A DNA stretch of 64,000 bases from Vibrio tapetis subsp. tapetis. GTDB taxonomy: Bacteria; Pseudomonadota; Gammaproteobacteria; Enterobacterales; Vibrionaceae. The position numbers and the translations under genes were made by a program. Under the pieces are notes generated by a model that saw only the letters and a program-made list of their open reading frames with translations, had not been told where the DNA came from and searched no databases. Shown piece after piece: positions 1-9,108 of the stretch (position 1 is the first letter of the stretch; each line of letters begins with the position of its first letter). The DNA is taken from positions 3,724,453 through 3,788,452 of the forward strand of contig NZ_LT960611.1 of assembly GCF_900233005.1 (NCBI RefSeq), read 5' to 3'.

Positions 1-595
1 GAATATTGTGTCGTGGCGCAGCAAAAATATCAGGTTGAACGCATCGATCCCACCACCCAGTCAGCAAGCGAAGGAGCGCGCGGGTCGGGCGTTTGCCAAC
101 AGACGATATCATCAAGGCCAATGAAACTAAGTGCTTGTCCAGCGTGCGCTCTTGGGCTTGCTCTCGCTTGCAGACTTGCGCCAGTGGTGAGGGACGTGAG
201 TGGGGCTCGCCTAGCGATAGGACGTAGTTGACGTAACCGGGCTTTTCATATAGATCGAAAAATTCCATGCAGCGATAATGTCGCTCACCTAAGTACGGAT
301 CCCACACCAGCAGTCCCTGAACGGAGACATCGATGACGACAACGCAGTGGTGCAAGTTCCAGTGAACCAGACATGGCGGCGACAACAACTCCAGATCCGA
401 CTCCTCCTGAATTGCGGTAGCGGAAAAGGGTACGCCTTGTTCCGTCAAATACACCGCTAAGCGTTCGTGCAGGTACAACGAGGTAAACGAAGACAGGCGT
501 TCAACGTGCTCTTGGGAGAGAGCGAGCCCTAGTTTAGTTAGACACTGAATCAATGGGTGTGGCGCGTCGGGCAACTCATGATTGAGTGAGTTCAT
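1..595 (-). CDS. C39-like peptidase domain protein, probable peptide exporter N-terminus (partial)
   Basis: The frame is open from an ATG at 595 to the window edge (198 codons, no stop), so the gene is cut off. Residues about 12-130 resemble the C39 or C39-like domain found at the N-terminus of bacteriocin and type I secretion ABC exporters. There is a segment HWNLHHCVVV followed by a WDPYLGERHY segment, matching the usual catalytic His and the Asp-Pro pair. The expected N-terminal catalytic Cys in a QxxxxxCG context is not obvious; the nearest Cys lies in PLIQCLTKLG. It could therefore be the inactive, substrate-binding C39-like type. The gene lies 65 bp downstream of a Gly-Gly leader peptide gene on the same strand, so export or processing of that peptide is the natural inference. 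The transporter membrane and ATPase parts would lie outside the window. Confidence 0.6.
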   Translation of the reverse strand, partial: MNSLNHELPDAPHPLIQCLTKLGLALSQEHVERLSSFTSLYLHERLAVYLTEQGVPFSATAIQEESDLELLSPPCLVHWNLHHCVVVIDVSVQGLLVWDPYLGERHYRCMEFFDLYEKPGYVNYVLSLGEPHSRPSPLAQVCKREQAQERTLDKHLVSLALMISSVGKRPTRALLRLLTGWWDRCVQPDIFAAPRHNI

Positions 596-660
596 AACAG
601 TAGTCCAATTTGGGTAAGAGAAGAAGGCGGAGCTAAATACCCCGCCTGCGCCGATTAGTT

Positions 661-864
661 TTAAATGCGGCGGCTGTTGCTAAAACATTGTGTTTGGCCG
701 CTTTTTGGTTTTTTTGATGGACGGGTTACGCCTTCAACACCAAGCCCTGCCGATTCTAATACACGAGCAAAACCGTCCGCAAGCACACCAGCCGACTCTA
801 TTGCGCCACTCCCGCCGCTCACTTGTTTTGTTTCTTCTTGAGTCAATAATTGTGTATTTTTCAT
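661..864 (-). CDS. Double-glycine leader peptide, bacteriocin/microcin-like precursor
   Basis: A 67-residue protein. Its first 18 residues (MKNTQLLTQEETKQVSGG) have the layout of a double-glycine leader: a polar start, LTxEE, a hydrophobic residue at the V position, and GG just before the predicted cleavage. The predicted mature part is 49 residues, begins SGAIESAG, is Gly/Ala-rich in its first half and basic in its second half, and has a single Cys, so no internal disulfide is possible. A good ribosome site (AAGGAA) precedes the ATG. The next gene on the strand encodes a C39-like domain of the sort that recognises such leaders. The family is not recognised beyond the leader. Antibacterial activity is inferred from layout, and a secreted signalling peptide is the alternative. 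Confidence 0.6.
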   Translation of the reverse strand: MKNTQLLTQEETKQVSGGSGAIESAGVLADGFARVLESAGLGVEGVTRPSKKPKSGQTQCFSNSRRI

Positions 865-1140
865 AATCTAATTTCCTTAATTTATTTTTGATTAACAAGT
901 CAAGTTTTAATGGATTGTCAAACTAACCGTTCTATAAAACTTAAATTCAAACTATTAGATCTATTTTTTGAAAACAATGAAATATATAACGAATGTCTTT
1001 TTTCTAATGTAAATACAATCCAAATAGTACTGATAAGTAAACATCTAATTAAGCAGTGAGGCCTTATTCGGCCTCATCGATTTCTAAGTTCCAAGGCACT
1101 GACGGATCCCCTCATAATTCCCCCAGTCCTGAGTTATGCG

Positions 1141-1326
1141 TCAGCCTTTGATATTCGAACATACCCCATTGGTATTGAGACTCGTTAATTTGGTATCGCC
1201 GATGATTCCACACTTCTCTTCCGAGGCGAGGAATTGATAGGACACGGGATGTTTAATGCATTCAAGCTTGCCCATCGCTTGAATCAACTTCCGAAGCGCT
1301 TCTTTCATATTCACTAACATCAGCAC
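1141..1326 (-). CDS. Hypothetical small protein, doubtful
   Basis: A 61-codon frame next to the bacteriocin-like genes on the same strand. An internal start at MKEALRKLIQ would give about 55 residues with an amphipathic N-terminal helix and three Cys in the C-terminal half. No strong ribosome site is visible. An immunity or accessory peptide is conceivable from position only; it may equally be a remnant, because transposon debris begins immediately upstream. Confidence 0.25.
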   Translation of the reverse strand: MLMLVNMKEALRKLIQAMGKLECIKHPVSYQFLASEEKCGIIGDTKLTSLNTNGVCSNIKG

Positions 1327-1331
1327 TTAAG

Positions 1332-1775
1332 ATGCTAGCTCGTCGATGGCAATATCTGACTGATGAACTCCATACAATAGACAAAGCATTACGAAAGCTC
1401 ACTAAAGAAAGTGCCTCTACATTAATGGAGCAATTTGGTGTTGGACCATGCGTAGCAGCAACACTGCTGGTAACAACAGGTGATACCCCTCAGCGGATAG
1501 GCAAAGAGTCTGCTTTTGCAGCTCTCTGTGGAGCTAGTCCACTACAAGCTTCATTAGGAAAGACGTCCCGACACCGATTAGACCGTGGTGGCTCAAGAGA
1601 GGCCAATAATGCATTATGGACTGTAGCTTTATAAGAATGAGAAGTGACCCAAGAACAAAGTTATATGTAGCGAAAAAAAGCGGAGAAGGACTTTCGATAA
1701 AAGAAATACAACGGTGTTGAAACGCTATATCGTTCGTGAACTTTACCCCATTATATTGAAAGATCTTTCAGTTAT
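1332..1775 (+). pseudogene. IS110-family transposase C-terminal remnant, frameshifted
   Basis: The first 100 codons encode the C-terminal transposase_20 domain typical of IS110/IS116/IS902: a helix-hairpin-helix-like stretch with FGVGPCVAATLL, then FAALCGASPLQASLGKTSRHRL and GGSREANNALW. The frame stops at 1634, but the family's usual continuation is readable downstream in other frames (RSDPRTKLYVAKK, then LSIKEIQRC, then RYIVRELYP). At least two frameshifts therefore separate the pieces. The N-terminal DEDD catalytic half is absent. It is a dead fragment in a stretch containing several other IS remnants. Confidence 0.8.
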
Positions 1776-1801
1776 GACATAAATATTGACATAGGAGCGT
1801 C

Positions 1802-1990
1802 AATGCTTGTGTTGAGAGCTTCTTCCATTCGATGAAAGTTGAAGCAATCCAATATGAGCCGATCATGACAAGAAACGAGATGCGCCAAACGATCTTCGAG
1901 TACATAGAGGTTGATTATAATCGGACGAGAAAGCACAGTGCTCTTGGGTATCTAAGCCCAGTTAACTTTGAAAAGCAAAATGTCGCTTAA
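1802..1990 (+). pseudogene. IS3-family transposase (OrfB) C-terminal remnant
   Basis: An open frame ending with TAA at 1988-1990 reads [14 protein letters not shown], then [19 protein letters not shown] and [17 protein letters not shown]. This is the typical C-terminus of IS3-family OrfB integrase-like transposases, including the final glutamate of the DDE triad in VESFFHSMK. Nothing of the upstream DDE domain is present, so this is the tail of an element truncated at its 5' side, probably by recombination with the adjacent IS110 remnant. Confidence 0.8.
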
Positions 1991-2234
1991 TGAAGTGTCC
2001 ATTCTGGCTCGAGCAGATCAAACATTAGAAGATCATCGGAAACCAATTACACAGTAGAAAGTTAACCAATCAGCTGCAGGAAATGTTAATCGGTTGTTCC
2101 ATTTTAAATCGCTTTACTCACCTCTGGATGCCCAAAAGCTACCAAGTCGCCTAACCGTATCAAAAGACCACCTAATGAACGGATTAGCCTAGATAAATGT
2201 ATCTTTACATATGACGAGTGTTCAGTGGAGGAGG
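1991..2234. other. Non-coding stretch with no recognised feature
   Basis: No credible frame or RNA gene was seen. The sequence just after 1990 may include the right end of the decayed IS3 element, but no clear terminal repeat could be paired. Confidence 0.4.
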
Positions 2235-2402
2235 CTAAGCTCGGAACAGGCCACTGATGAGCTGTATTTCTTCATCGGTAAGAATAATTTCCGCCGATTC
2301 TTCATGTAACTTGCCTACAATTACACTTCTCAATATCAATAATTGCTGCGGCGGCAATTCTAGAATTCTCGTCATCAGTTGTTCAAATCGAAGTTTATCC
2401 AT
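2235..2402 (-). CDS. Small conserved-looking protein, 55 aa
   Basis: Starting at ATG 2402, the frame reads MDKLRFEQLMTRILELPPQQ, continues with LLILRSVIVGKLHEES, and ends LISGLFRA. The composition is that of a folded helical protein: regular Leu/Ile spacing, acidic C-terminal half and few rare residues. A GGAGGAG ribosome site lies just upstream, read on the minus strand from 2413-2420. It is too short to be found by most length cut-offs. The function is not known. It sits between IS remnants and the monooxygenase gene and is probably its own small transcription unit. Confidence 0.5.
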   Translation of the reverse strand: MDKLRFEQLMTRILELPPQQLLILRSVIVGKLHEESAEIILTDEEIQLISGLFRA

Positions 2403-2496
2403 TAGGTTATTCTCCTCCTTCGTTAGAGCTTTTTTGTGATTGAAGGGCTGGCCACTCTCTCGAATTCACGAGGGGAGTGGCCAGCCTCAACCAAAG

Positions 2497-4089
2497 CTAG
2501 TTGACTTTGTCCCAAGCCAATGACCAATTAGATCCCGTTGCAGGTTCAAATTGGGTCTCTCTTTCAGACCACTGCCCGCAATAGCCGGAATATGGGAACA
2601 CTTTACATTGATAGATGTTACCATCACTGGCAAGCACCTTGGTTCCTGCCGTATAAGTTTTAGTGCCGCTAGGGAAGACGAAATCGTACTCGTCGACTGA
2701 CGATGTTAGGTCTGGTGTTACACCGACGTACTCGTCGACTGACGATGTTAGGTCTGGTGTTACACCGACGTACTCGTCGACTGACGATGTTAGGTCTGGT
2801 GTTACACCGACGTCCTCAGCGATCACTTCGAACGTGAAGGTTTTCACACTCTCGCTCTCAACCGAGCTAGCGATAAATGACAAGGTTTCATTCTCTGTAA
2901 TTAAAGTAGTATCAACTAAAATTGACGCAGTGCCGTTGTTTTTAATGCTGACTGCAGTGCCTTGTGTCTGTGTTAGAGTCACAACTTCGCTTGTTACAAT
3001 CACAATTTTATCACCAGTATTAACTACGTTATCACTCTTCACTAACTCGTAGATATCTCCTTTTAATGGCTCAACACCAACACCTTCAATCAGTGTCAGT
3101 TGACCTGATACACTGCTATCCTTTGAATGAAAGAAATTACGTGAAAGCTCTTTTTGGAAGTACATATAGTGCTGCATTTCATCATGCCAATCACCAATGA
3201 ACACTGCACCATTTTTAAACTCTTCATGCCAGCCGTTAATTTCGGAAGCCAACAAGCGAGCCCATTCGTTAACGTTTGCCTCATCGATTACGATGTCGAA
3301 GCTGCGCGCAACTTCACCGTACTTGTTAATAATATCGAACTTAACGGTATCACCAACCTTCGGCGTTCCAAACTGTTTTGAAACAAACAGGTCAGCACGT
3401 ACTAGATCAGTTTGTGGTGTAGGCTCTGTCGGAAGAGTCTCACCGCCTGTAATAGTGATATCTGAACAGTTGTAGAAACCTTCACCTGCTGCATCGATAC
3501 GCTGCCAACGAACAAATAGAATCGCGTCGCCAGATCGGTCAGAAGGGATCGTCACGTTAAAGCGATACTTGCCACTGTTTAGCGGAACATTTTCCTCTTT
3601 CTGGATAAGTTCTAAATCTCGCCACGCTAGGCCTTTGTTTAGGTCCGCGTTTGGTTTTGTTAGGTATAACTCCCAAAAAGAAGGGCTGTGTGCCGCACTC
3701 GCATTGAATATATATTCAAATATACCTGTGCTCAGCTCTGTACGCGTCCAACCGGTATGAGGAGTACCCATGCCGCGCTTTTGCGAATCGTTAGCATAAC
3801 ACAAAGTGCCATCAGGAATCGCAGCCTTTACAGCATTTATATTTTTGAAATCTAAGACATTTTTTGAGTATTCGTTACGTTCAGTGAACGGATATGTACC
3901 TGAAGTATCCTTAGCTTGAGCACACGCGGCATTAGGTGGTATGCCCGACCAAATACCGCCTTGCTCGTAACACGTATTCTGACGTGCACTTGGAAATTCA
4001 GACCATCCATGAGCGTTTGCAATTGACGGTAGGCTCGATAGCATAGCTATACTTACTATTATTTTTAGAATATTATTTATTGTGGTCAC
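2497..4089 (-). CDS. Secreted AA10 lytic polysaccharide monooxygenase (GbpA/chitin-binding protein type)
   Basis: A 530-residue protein with a GTG start and a strong AAGGAGA site. Residues 1-26 are a signal peptide ending ANA, so cleavage leaves His27 as the new N-terminus. That is the hallmark of the copper histidine brace in AA10 oxidases, which cleave chitin or cellulose oxidatively outside the cell. The second brace His is likely in GMGTPHTGW near residue 111. The AA10 domain spans about 27-215. A GbpA-like middle domain follows (VRADLFVSKQFGTP onward), then a linker with three perfect 14-residue repeats, then a C-terminal CBM5/12-like chitin-binding module rich in Trp and Tyr with two Cys. 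The closest role is chitin colonisation and degradation, standard for vibrios. Lying among IS debris suggests it was brought in or moved. Confidence 0.85.
   Translation of the reverse strand: MTTINNILKIIVSIAMLSSLPSIANAHGWSEFPSARQNTCYEQGGIWSGIPPNAACAQAKDTSGTYPFTERNEYSKNVLDFKNINAVKAAIPDGTLCYANDSQKRGMGTPHTGWTRTELSTGIFEYIFNASAAHSPSFWELYLTKPNADLNKGLAWRDLELIQKEENVPLNSGKYRFNVTIPSDRSGDAILFVRWQRIDAAGEGFYNCSDITITGGETLPTEPTPQTDLVRADLFVSKQFGTPKVGDTVKFDIINKYGEVARSFDIVIDEANVNEWARLLASEINGWHEEFKNGAVFIGDWHDEMQHYMYFQKELSRNFFHSKDSSVSGQLTLIEGVGVEPLKGDIYELVKSDNVVNTGDKIVIVTSEVVTLTQTQGTAVSIKNNGTASILVDTTLITENETLSFIASSVESESVKTFTFEVIAEDVGVTPDLTSSVDEYVGVTPDLTSSVDEYVGVTPDLTSSVDEYDFVFPSGTKTYTAGTKVLASDGNIYQCKVFPYSGYCGQWSERETQFEPATGSNWSLAWDKVN
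2686..2811 (-). repeat. Three perfect 42-bp tandem repeats in the monooxygenase linker
   Basis: The copies are 2686-2727, 2728-2769 and 2770-2811. They are identical and in frame, each encoding VGVTPDLTSSVDEY. The first and last copies grade into VIAEDVGVTP and EYDFVFPSG. Perfect identity implies recent slippage or unequal exchange, and linker length is likely to vary between strains. Confidence 0.95.
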
Positions 4090-4312
4090 TTTATCTCTCC
4101 TTCATTATTTCAATCTGGATACAATATTAGCTAATCATTCACCAAGTTTTTTCCTTATTCGAGTTCAGATAAAATGCAGCTAGTATTACTAATTACGAGT
4201 GCATATTAAATGATTAATTGTTAGTATTATGTATATTTTTCGTATGAATTTGTTATATTCTGTAATTATAAACTTTATTGCACAACTCTATGCACTCGGT
4301 CTTTTGACGTTA

Positions 4313-4978
4313 TTAAACCACTCGGTAGCTATCGGGCATCCCAAGCTGAGTAAAGCCGTTTAATATCGATGCGTCTAGTATCATTTCCTGTTGTTGATTA
4401 TTAACGTCTCTTCTGTGTAATTTGGGACCCATGATGGATTGGTAACTGCGCATCGAGTTTTCCGACACATTCCGCTTTCCATACCCTTTTTCCTTTGGGC
4501 ATCGAATGAGGCCTAGTTCGGAATACGCCGCCAAATAGCTCATCCTTTTATACCCGTTATCTTTGGGAAAAATGATGATATCGGATTTTTGAAATGCTTT
4601 AGACAAGGTGTCATAAACGTTATCCGCTGAGACGTGCTCAACTTCAATATCAATCTGCTCACAAAGCTCGTCCACAACCTGAAAATCCATGGTGATCTTC
4701 TCTGTCAGAGCCGCAGCGTGAATAACATGATTATCCCACACACCAAAGTGAGCTTTTTCCAACTCCGCTTCGCGTTAATGCAGTGCTTTTCCTGATGCTA
4801 CTCTCCCTTACTAAACTCTTTGAGGCCAGTAGAATCAATAGCGATGGCCGATAATATCTGATCCGATTTATCTGTAAATTTGAATGCTGGTGTCTTAAAA
4901 CCGAGTTTAAACAATCGTTTTGAAAGAGATGAGTAGCTGGGCAGGCGAGCTCCGTGTGGCCTATTTATTTTAAGAGAC
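4313..4978 (-). pseudogene. IS5-like DDE transposase remnant, frameshifted and truncated
   Basis: The downstream 149 codons (4313-4762) and an upstream frame (about 4785-4978, reading ILSAIAIDSTGLKEFSKGE) are pieces of one DDE transposase of the IS5-like type. The catalytic segment AIDSTGLK and the later VSADNVYDT and GYGKRNVSENSMRS stretches are visible. The two pieces are out of frame around an A-run near 4755-4760. The N-terminal half is missing and the upstream side runs into an IS21 end. It is non-functional unless the frameshift is a sequencing error, and even then it is truncated. Confidence 0.7.
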
Positions 4979-5091
4979 TATCGATAAAACCTTGAGTTTG
5001 GCGGAGAGGTTTCTTGTCAACGCCGACTTAAAACTGACCCACTTTACGGCGTTATCACCGATCTAAAACTGACCCACTCACATAGTTAATG

Positions 5092-5874
<783 letters not shown>

Positions 5875-5876
5875 AA

Positions 5877-6254
5877 TCTTACCTCTAGTAAGGCATCATA
5901 AGCCGCCAGCGGATGTTGGAAACTCTCTATTGGAACGACGGTATGAGTGGTCATCCGCATGCTTGGTGAGAGTGACACGCTAGGCAGTGCTTGAAAAGTA
6001 AAGCGCTCTTTCTCAGCAGAACTTGTGGCTTTGCGTCAGTAGTACCGTGTATACGTTGATGCGCTACGGTTTCAAGCCAAGCACCGATATGTCCATTCGC
6101 CACATCGACGGTGAACTCAAGTCCATGTTGCTTTAATGTCGCCGCTAGCGAGGTAATGAAACTGCTTTTAAGATAAGAATTAAATCGCTCAACTTTGCCT
6201 TTGATTTTTGCGCGGTAAGGCCGACATGCCTTGGGTTTAAATCCGTATTTTTTG
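5877..6254 (-). pseudogene. istA: IstA transposase C-terminal fragment of IS21
   Basis: The frame from 6254 downward reads KYGFKPKACRPYRAKIKGKVERFNSYLK (split here by the 20-residue limit: KYGFKPKACRPYRAK, then IKGKVERFNSYLK). This is the region after the DDE core of IS21-type transposases, including the last catalytic Glu in KGKVERFN. It stops early at 5951, yet the family's usual ending (VPIESFQHPLAAYDALLEV) is readable at 5880-5945 in another frame, so there is a frameshift near 5960. Everything upstream was lost where the IS6-family element abuts at 6254. Confidence 0.75.
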
Positions 6255-7116
6255 GGGGGTTGTTGCAAAAAAATCAGCCAAGACTCAGAATTCAGTTCTG
6301 TCTTTTCTGATCGAGTGACTCAATGACCAATCCCGCATTCAAATGGAAACACTTTGCCCCTGAAATCATTCTTTGGTGCCTTCGTTGGTATGGTTCGACC
6401 CCAATGAGCTACGCCAACCTCAGCGACATGCTGGCAGAACGAGGGGTTTCGGTTAATCGTTCGACCATTTATCGTTGGTTCATTGAATATGCCCCTGCAT
6501 TACGCAAGAAGTTACGCGGCCATCAGTTCATCCGTACAGACTCTTCGTGGCAGCTCGATGAAACCTACGTCAAGGTGAAAGGGAAATGGCACTATCTGTA
6601 TCGAGCTATCAACAAGCAAGGAGAAACACTGGACTTCTATTTCTCCCAAAAACGTAATAAAAACGCGGCTTATCAGTTCTTGAAACGGTGCCTAAGATAT
6701 TATGATGTAGACACTCAGCCTAAGACCTTGAACACGGACAAGCATTCCTCGTATGCTCATGCTATTTCGCGCCTGAAGAAGGAGGGGCGGCTGCGAGCGG
6801 ATGTCGAACACCGGCAAGTGAAGTCTCTCAATAATGGGATCGAGTCTGATCACTCCCCCATCAAGAAGCTCGTTGTCAGCACAGGCGGTTTTAAAATACG
6901 AAAGCGAGCCTGGTCAACTATCGAGGGATTCGAATCATTGCGAATGTTGAACAAAGGCCAGTTTGATTTCTGGTTACGTCATGATGAGCGTAAAACGCTT
7001 GTTCGGGAGAGATCCGCCTTCATGAATCGTCTCTTCAATGTTGAGGTGGTTTACCAGTAATGGTTACGCCCATGACTGGGTAGATCTGCATTCTCTAATT
7101 AGTTGCAACAAGCCCC
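6255..7116 (+). mobile_element. Complete IS6-family insertion sequence (862 bp)
   Basis: It is bounded by terminal inverted repeats. The left end at 6255-6268 reads GGGGGTTGTTGCAA and the right end at 7103-7116 is the complement of GGGGCTTGTTGCAA, with one mismatch. One full-length transposase gene lies inside. The flanking 8-mers do not match, so there is no target duplication. With istA cut on the left and a transglycosylase gene cut on the right, this fits IS6-type replicative cointegrate formation followed by deletion or rearrangement. Confidence 0.85.
6323..7060 (+). CDS. IS6-family (IS26-like) DDE transposase
   Basis: A 245-residue protein, full length for the family. It has an N-terminal helix-turn-helix (RGVSVNRSTIYRWF), then a DDE integrase core: Asp in LDETYVKVKGKWHYLYRA, Asp in LNTDKHSSYA, and Glu in SLNNGIESDHSPIKKLV. 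It catalyses replicative transposition and cointegrate formation. No frameshift is seen, so it is likely active. A decayed copy of this element's right end lies at 23897-23962. Confidence 0.93.
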   Translation: MTNPAFKWKHFAPEIILWCLRWYGSTPMSYANLSDMLAERGVSVNRSTIYRWFIEYAPALRKKLRGHQFIRTDSSWQLDETYVKVKGKWHYLYRAINKQGETLDFYFSQKRNKNAAYQFLKRCLRYYDVDTQPKTLNTDKHSSYAHAISRLKKEGRLRADVEHRQVKSLNNGIESDHSPIKKLVVSTGGFKIRKRAWSTIEGFESLRMLNKGQFDFWLRHDERKTLVRERSAFMNRLFNVEVVYQ

Positions 7117-7472
7117 GTTATATGCCCCCACGCTGTTCCAGTTATAACCGTGACTGGCAAAGTTCGCGCTTAATACCCACGCACCTAATGACACGTTAAA
7201 CACGGATCATAAACATTCTGATCATTCACATTAAAATCTGAAAGCTTGTCGAACCAGATTGAGTTAATTTGCATTAGGCCATAATCGCGGCTCACGACCT
7301 CACCGACGTTATTTTTATTTTCATTGATAGCATTAGGGTTTAAGTTACTTTCAACGGTTGCAATGGCTCTGAGTAAGTCTGGTGACACATTATAATGATT
7401 GCCAGCCTCATCAAAACAAAAAGCAAACGCGGGAAAAGGAAACCATAACATCAATACGGACAGCTTATTCAT
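7117..7472 (-). pseudogene. Lytic transglycosylase (SLT/VirB1-like), frameshifted and truncated by IS6
   Basis: The 95-codon frame begins with a signal-like segment (MNKLSVLMLWFPFPAFAF). It contains the transglycosylase core: catalytic Glu41 in IATVESNLNP, then SRDYGLMQINSIWF. These enzymes cut peptidoglycan so that a conjugation or secretion apparatus can cross it. The frame ends after DPC, but the expected continuation (VSLGAWVLSANFASHGYNWN, SVGAYN) is readable in another frame down to 7119, where the IS6 element starts. A single-base frameshift and loss of the C-terminus both inactivate it. It fits the plasmid transfer context. Confidence 0.75.
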
Positions 7473-7533
7473 TTTACCCCTCTATTAACTATCCAGCCCG
7501 AAGACTGGATGATAACACGATAAATAATGGCCG

Positions 7534-7869
7534 TTAGTATTCGAACGGGAATAATACGGTGGTCACACTTCGATCGCCTTCGGTAATAATCCAAATCCTT
7601 TGATTGCAAATTTGATAACCTGACATGATACGAGCGCCTATTTTTGTCGCTTCATCATTGGCAATTTTATCTTCTATTGGCATATTTCCCCAATCCCCAT
7701 TTTGATGACGCATTAAGTAAATACGTAAATTGGCTCCGATGTTGTCACTCAATAACATTTTTACGCCTTGAGTCATCACCACCGCTCCCAATTCGAAAGG
7801 TTGGGCGCTGCACACATACTGCTCTGCTTCCGTTTTTTTGTTTTCTATTGTAAACTCTAGTTCGCTCAT
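7534..7869 (-). CDS. Plasmid-borne hypothetical protein, 111 aa
   Basis: The start at 7869 (MSELEFTIENKK) is chosen because AAAGGA lies at the right distance upstream; the longer frame to 7929 has no such site. It resembles a small family common on conjugative plasmids, with LGAVVMTQGVKMLL, LYLMRHQNGDWGN-like and IWIITEGDRSVTTVLFP segments. Such proteins are often labelled type I restriction subunit M in databases, but it is far too short and has no methyltransferase motif, so that label should not be trusted. Function unknown. It is followed 84 bp upstream by another plasmid gene on the same strand. Confidence 0.7.
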   Translation of the reverse strand: MSELEFTIENKKTEAEQYVCSAQPFELGAVVMTQGVKMLLSDNIGANLRIYLMRHQNGDWGNMPIEDKIANDEATKIGARIMSGYQICNQRIWIITEGDRSVTTVLFPFEY

Positions 7870-7953
7870 TATTGGTTTGTCCTTTAGATTCATATAATGG
7901 GTAGCGCCTTGATATTTATTTCCGTTCATATCAAGGCGTTTTTTATTGGCTGA

Positions 7954-8340
7954 TTAACACACGTTTTCGGTCTGGCAAATGTGGCGATAAACTTGATGAA
8001 CATCATCAAAGCAATAGCCGTACTCGGTGAGATTTTCGACGCAATCCATAATGTCCCCGCTATAAAAACATTCGTAGTTAAATAGCTCACGGCGAATAAT
8101 GGCGTCTTTCCCATTGTCTTCGATGTCTTGCTTAATTCCTTCTTGGTTAATGGTGGCGAGACGGTTAATTAATTGTTTGGCTCTGTCGGTAGGACAAATT
8201 AATCCAGCCCCTATTGAGACGTATTCAATGCCTTGTTTTTTTGCTTTGGCAAACTGCTGATTAGAAAAAGCAAAAAAAGCCCCTGCGTCATTAAACGCTT
8301 GCGTTTGTTTATCTTGGATGTAATGGGATAACGATTTCAT
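7954..8340 (-). CDS. Hypothetical plasmid protein, 128 aa
   Basis: The start is placed at 8340 (MKSLSHYIQDKQ), the second Met of the frame, because the longer version overlaps the upstream gene. The protein is soluble-looking, with IEYVSIGAGLICP near residue 50, RRELFNYECFYSGD, and a Cys-rich C-terminal third ending HICQTENVC. Similar proteins of unknown role occur on conjugative plasmids. It is probably co-transcribed with the genes on either side of it on the minus strand. Confidence 0.6.
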   Translation of the reverse strand: MKSLSHYIQDKQTQAFNDAGAFFAFSNQQFAKAKKQGIEYVSIGAGLICPTDRAKQLINRLATINQEGIKQDIEDNGKDAIIRRELFNYECFYSGDIMDCVENLTEYGYCFDDVHQVYRHICQTENVC

Positions 8341-8363
8341 GGTTTTACTATTCCTTGTCTTAA

Positions 8364-8708
8364 TTAAAACGGGCAACGGTCAAATGAATAAAGGGTTTCA
8401 AAAGGCGTAGACACATCCAGCACAACAAAACAGTCCCTTAACGTCCCGATTTGAAATTGGCGCATGATAAGGGCGCGTACCTCTGCCAGCGTGAACGGGA
8501 AGTACTGAGCCTCACGCTGAACAAAACCTGCGGCCTTGAGTTCTTCTGCTGTAATGTCACTCCAAGGCGCAATCGAAAATCCTTGCGGTGCACTCTTGCT
8601 TTGCTCTAAAGAGACATCATGTTTTGGTGAGCTTTCGCCCGCCAGCGGCGAGACGCTGGTCGCTGTTTGGCATGTAGAGAGAGTTAGGGTTGAGTTTTGT
8701 TGCGCCAT
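8364..8708 (-). CDS. Hypothetical protein sharing its N-terminus with the 14.8-kb gene
   Basis: A 114-residue protein. The first ~33 residues (MAQQNSTLTLSTCQTATSVS, then PLAGESSPKHDVSL) are nearly identical to those of the gene at 14843-15313, and the ATSVSPL part recurs in the ParB-like protein at 9367-11190. The rest (SDITAEELKAAGFVQREAQY onward) is unrelated to either. The shared part belongs to a 501-bp duplicated block that also contains the leader hairpin upstream. Function unknown. Confidence 0.6.
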   Translation of the reverse strand: MAQQNSTLTLSTCQTATSVSPLAGESSPKHDVSLEQSKSAPQGFSIAPWSDITAEELKAAGFVQREAQYFPFTLAEVRALIMRQFQIGTLRDCFVVLDVSTPFETLYSFDRCPF

Positions 8709-9108
8709 GGGGAGTTTCCTTTTTGTTTGAGTATCACCTTTCGGAGCCGCTTAGCTGTCCATCGGGCTTTCATGGTTCTCAATAACAAGGGCGCGAAGCG
8801 TTCATATACCCTTGTTATTGAGGTTCTGAAAGGTCATGGTTAACAGCTTGCGAGTCCGTAAGGGGATACGAGTAGAAAGGAAAATCGGCGCATAAAAAAC
8901 TCGGCCCTTACTCTGTCTTAATGACAGGCAGTGAAAGACAACGAGGAAGAATGACGAGGCGTAGCGAACGCAGTGAGTGGAGGCGTTGGGTGATTGTTCG
9001 CAGGAACGCAATGGCACATCGAGCTTTGCTCGATATTCGTGTCATGCGTTATCGCGGGAGGAGCGAAGCGACGGAATGAACGGAGCGAAGCGAGAACGCC
9101 CAAGAAAA
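8608..9108. repeat. 501-bp direct repeat, copy 1
   Basis: It matches 15213-15713 over its full length with only a few substitutions, for example cgcccg against cgtgct near 8637 and ggggatac against ggtgatgc near 8860. It covers the 5' end of a gene, its ribosome site, a 14-bp-stem hairpin and about 290 bp of upstream non-coding DNA. The outer part includes an ATCGAGC-ttt-GCTCGAT palindrome and GGAGCGAAGCGA motifs. Confidence 0.95.
8778..8822 (-). promoter_or_regulatory. Leader hairpin, 14-bp perfect stem
   Basis: CTCAATAACAAGGG (8778-8791) pairs with CCCTTGTTATTGAG (8809-8822). The 17-nt loop contains GCGCGAAGCG. It lies 70 bp upstream of the start at 8708 in the putative untranslated leader and has no T-run, so it is not a classical terminator. 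Similar hairpins occur at 15383-15427 and 11266-11306 before the two other genes that share the ATSVSPL N-terminal motif. Confidence 0.7.

Noticed and set aside
2663..3052. Plus-strand frame opposite the monooxygenase gene
   Set aside because: It is a shadow of the gene on the other strand, with the same 42-bp repeats read backwards; it has no ribosome site.
7534..7869. Annotation as type I restriction subunit M
   Set aside because: Only 111 residues and no SAM-binding or NPPY motif; the common database label is not supported.
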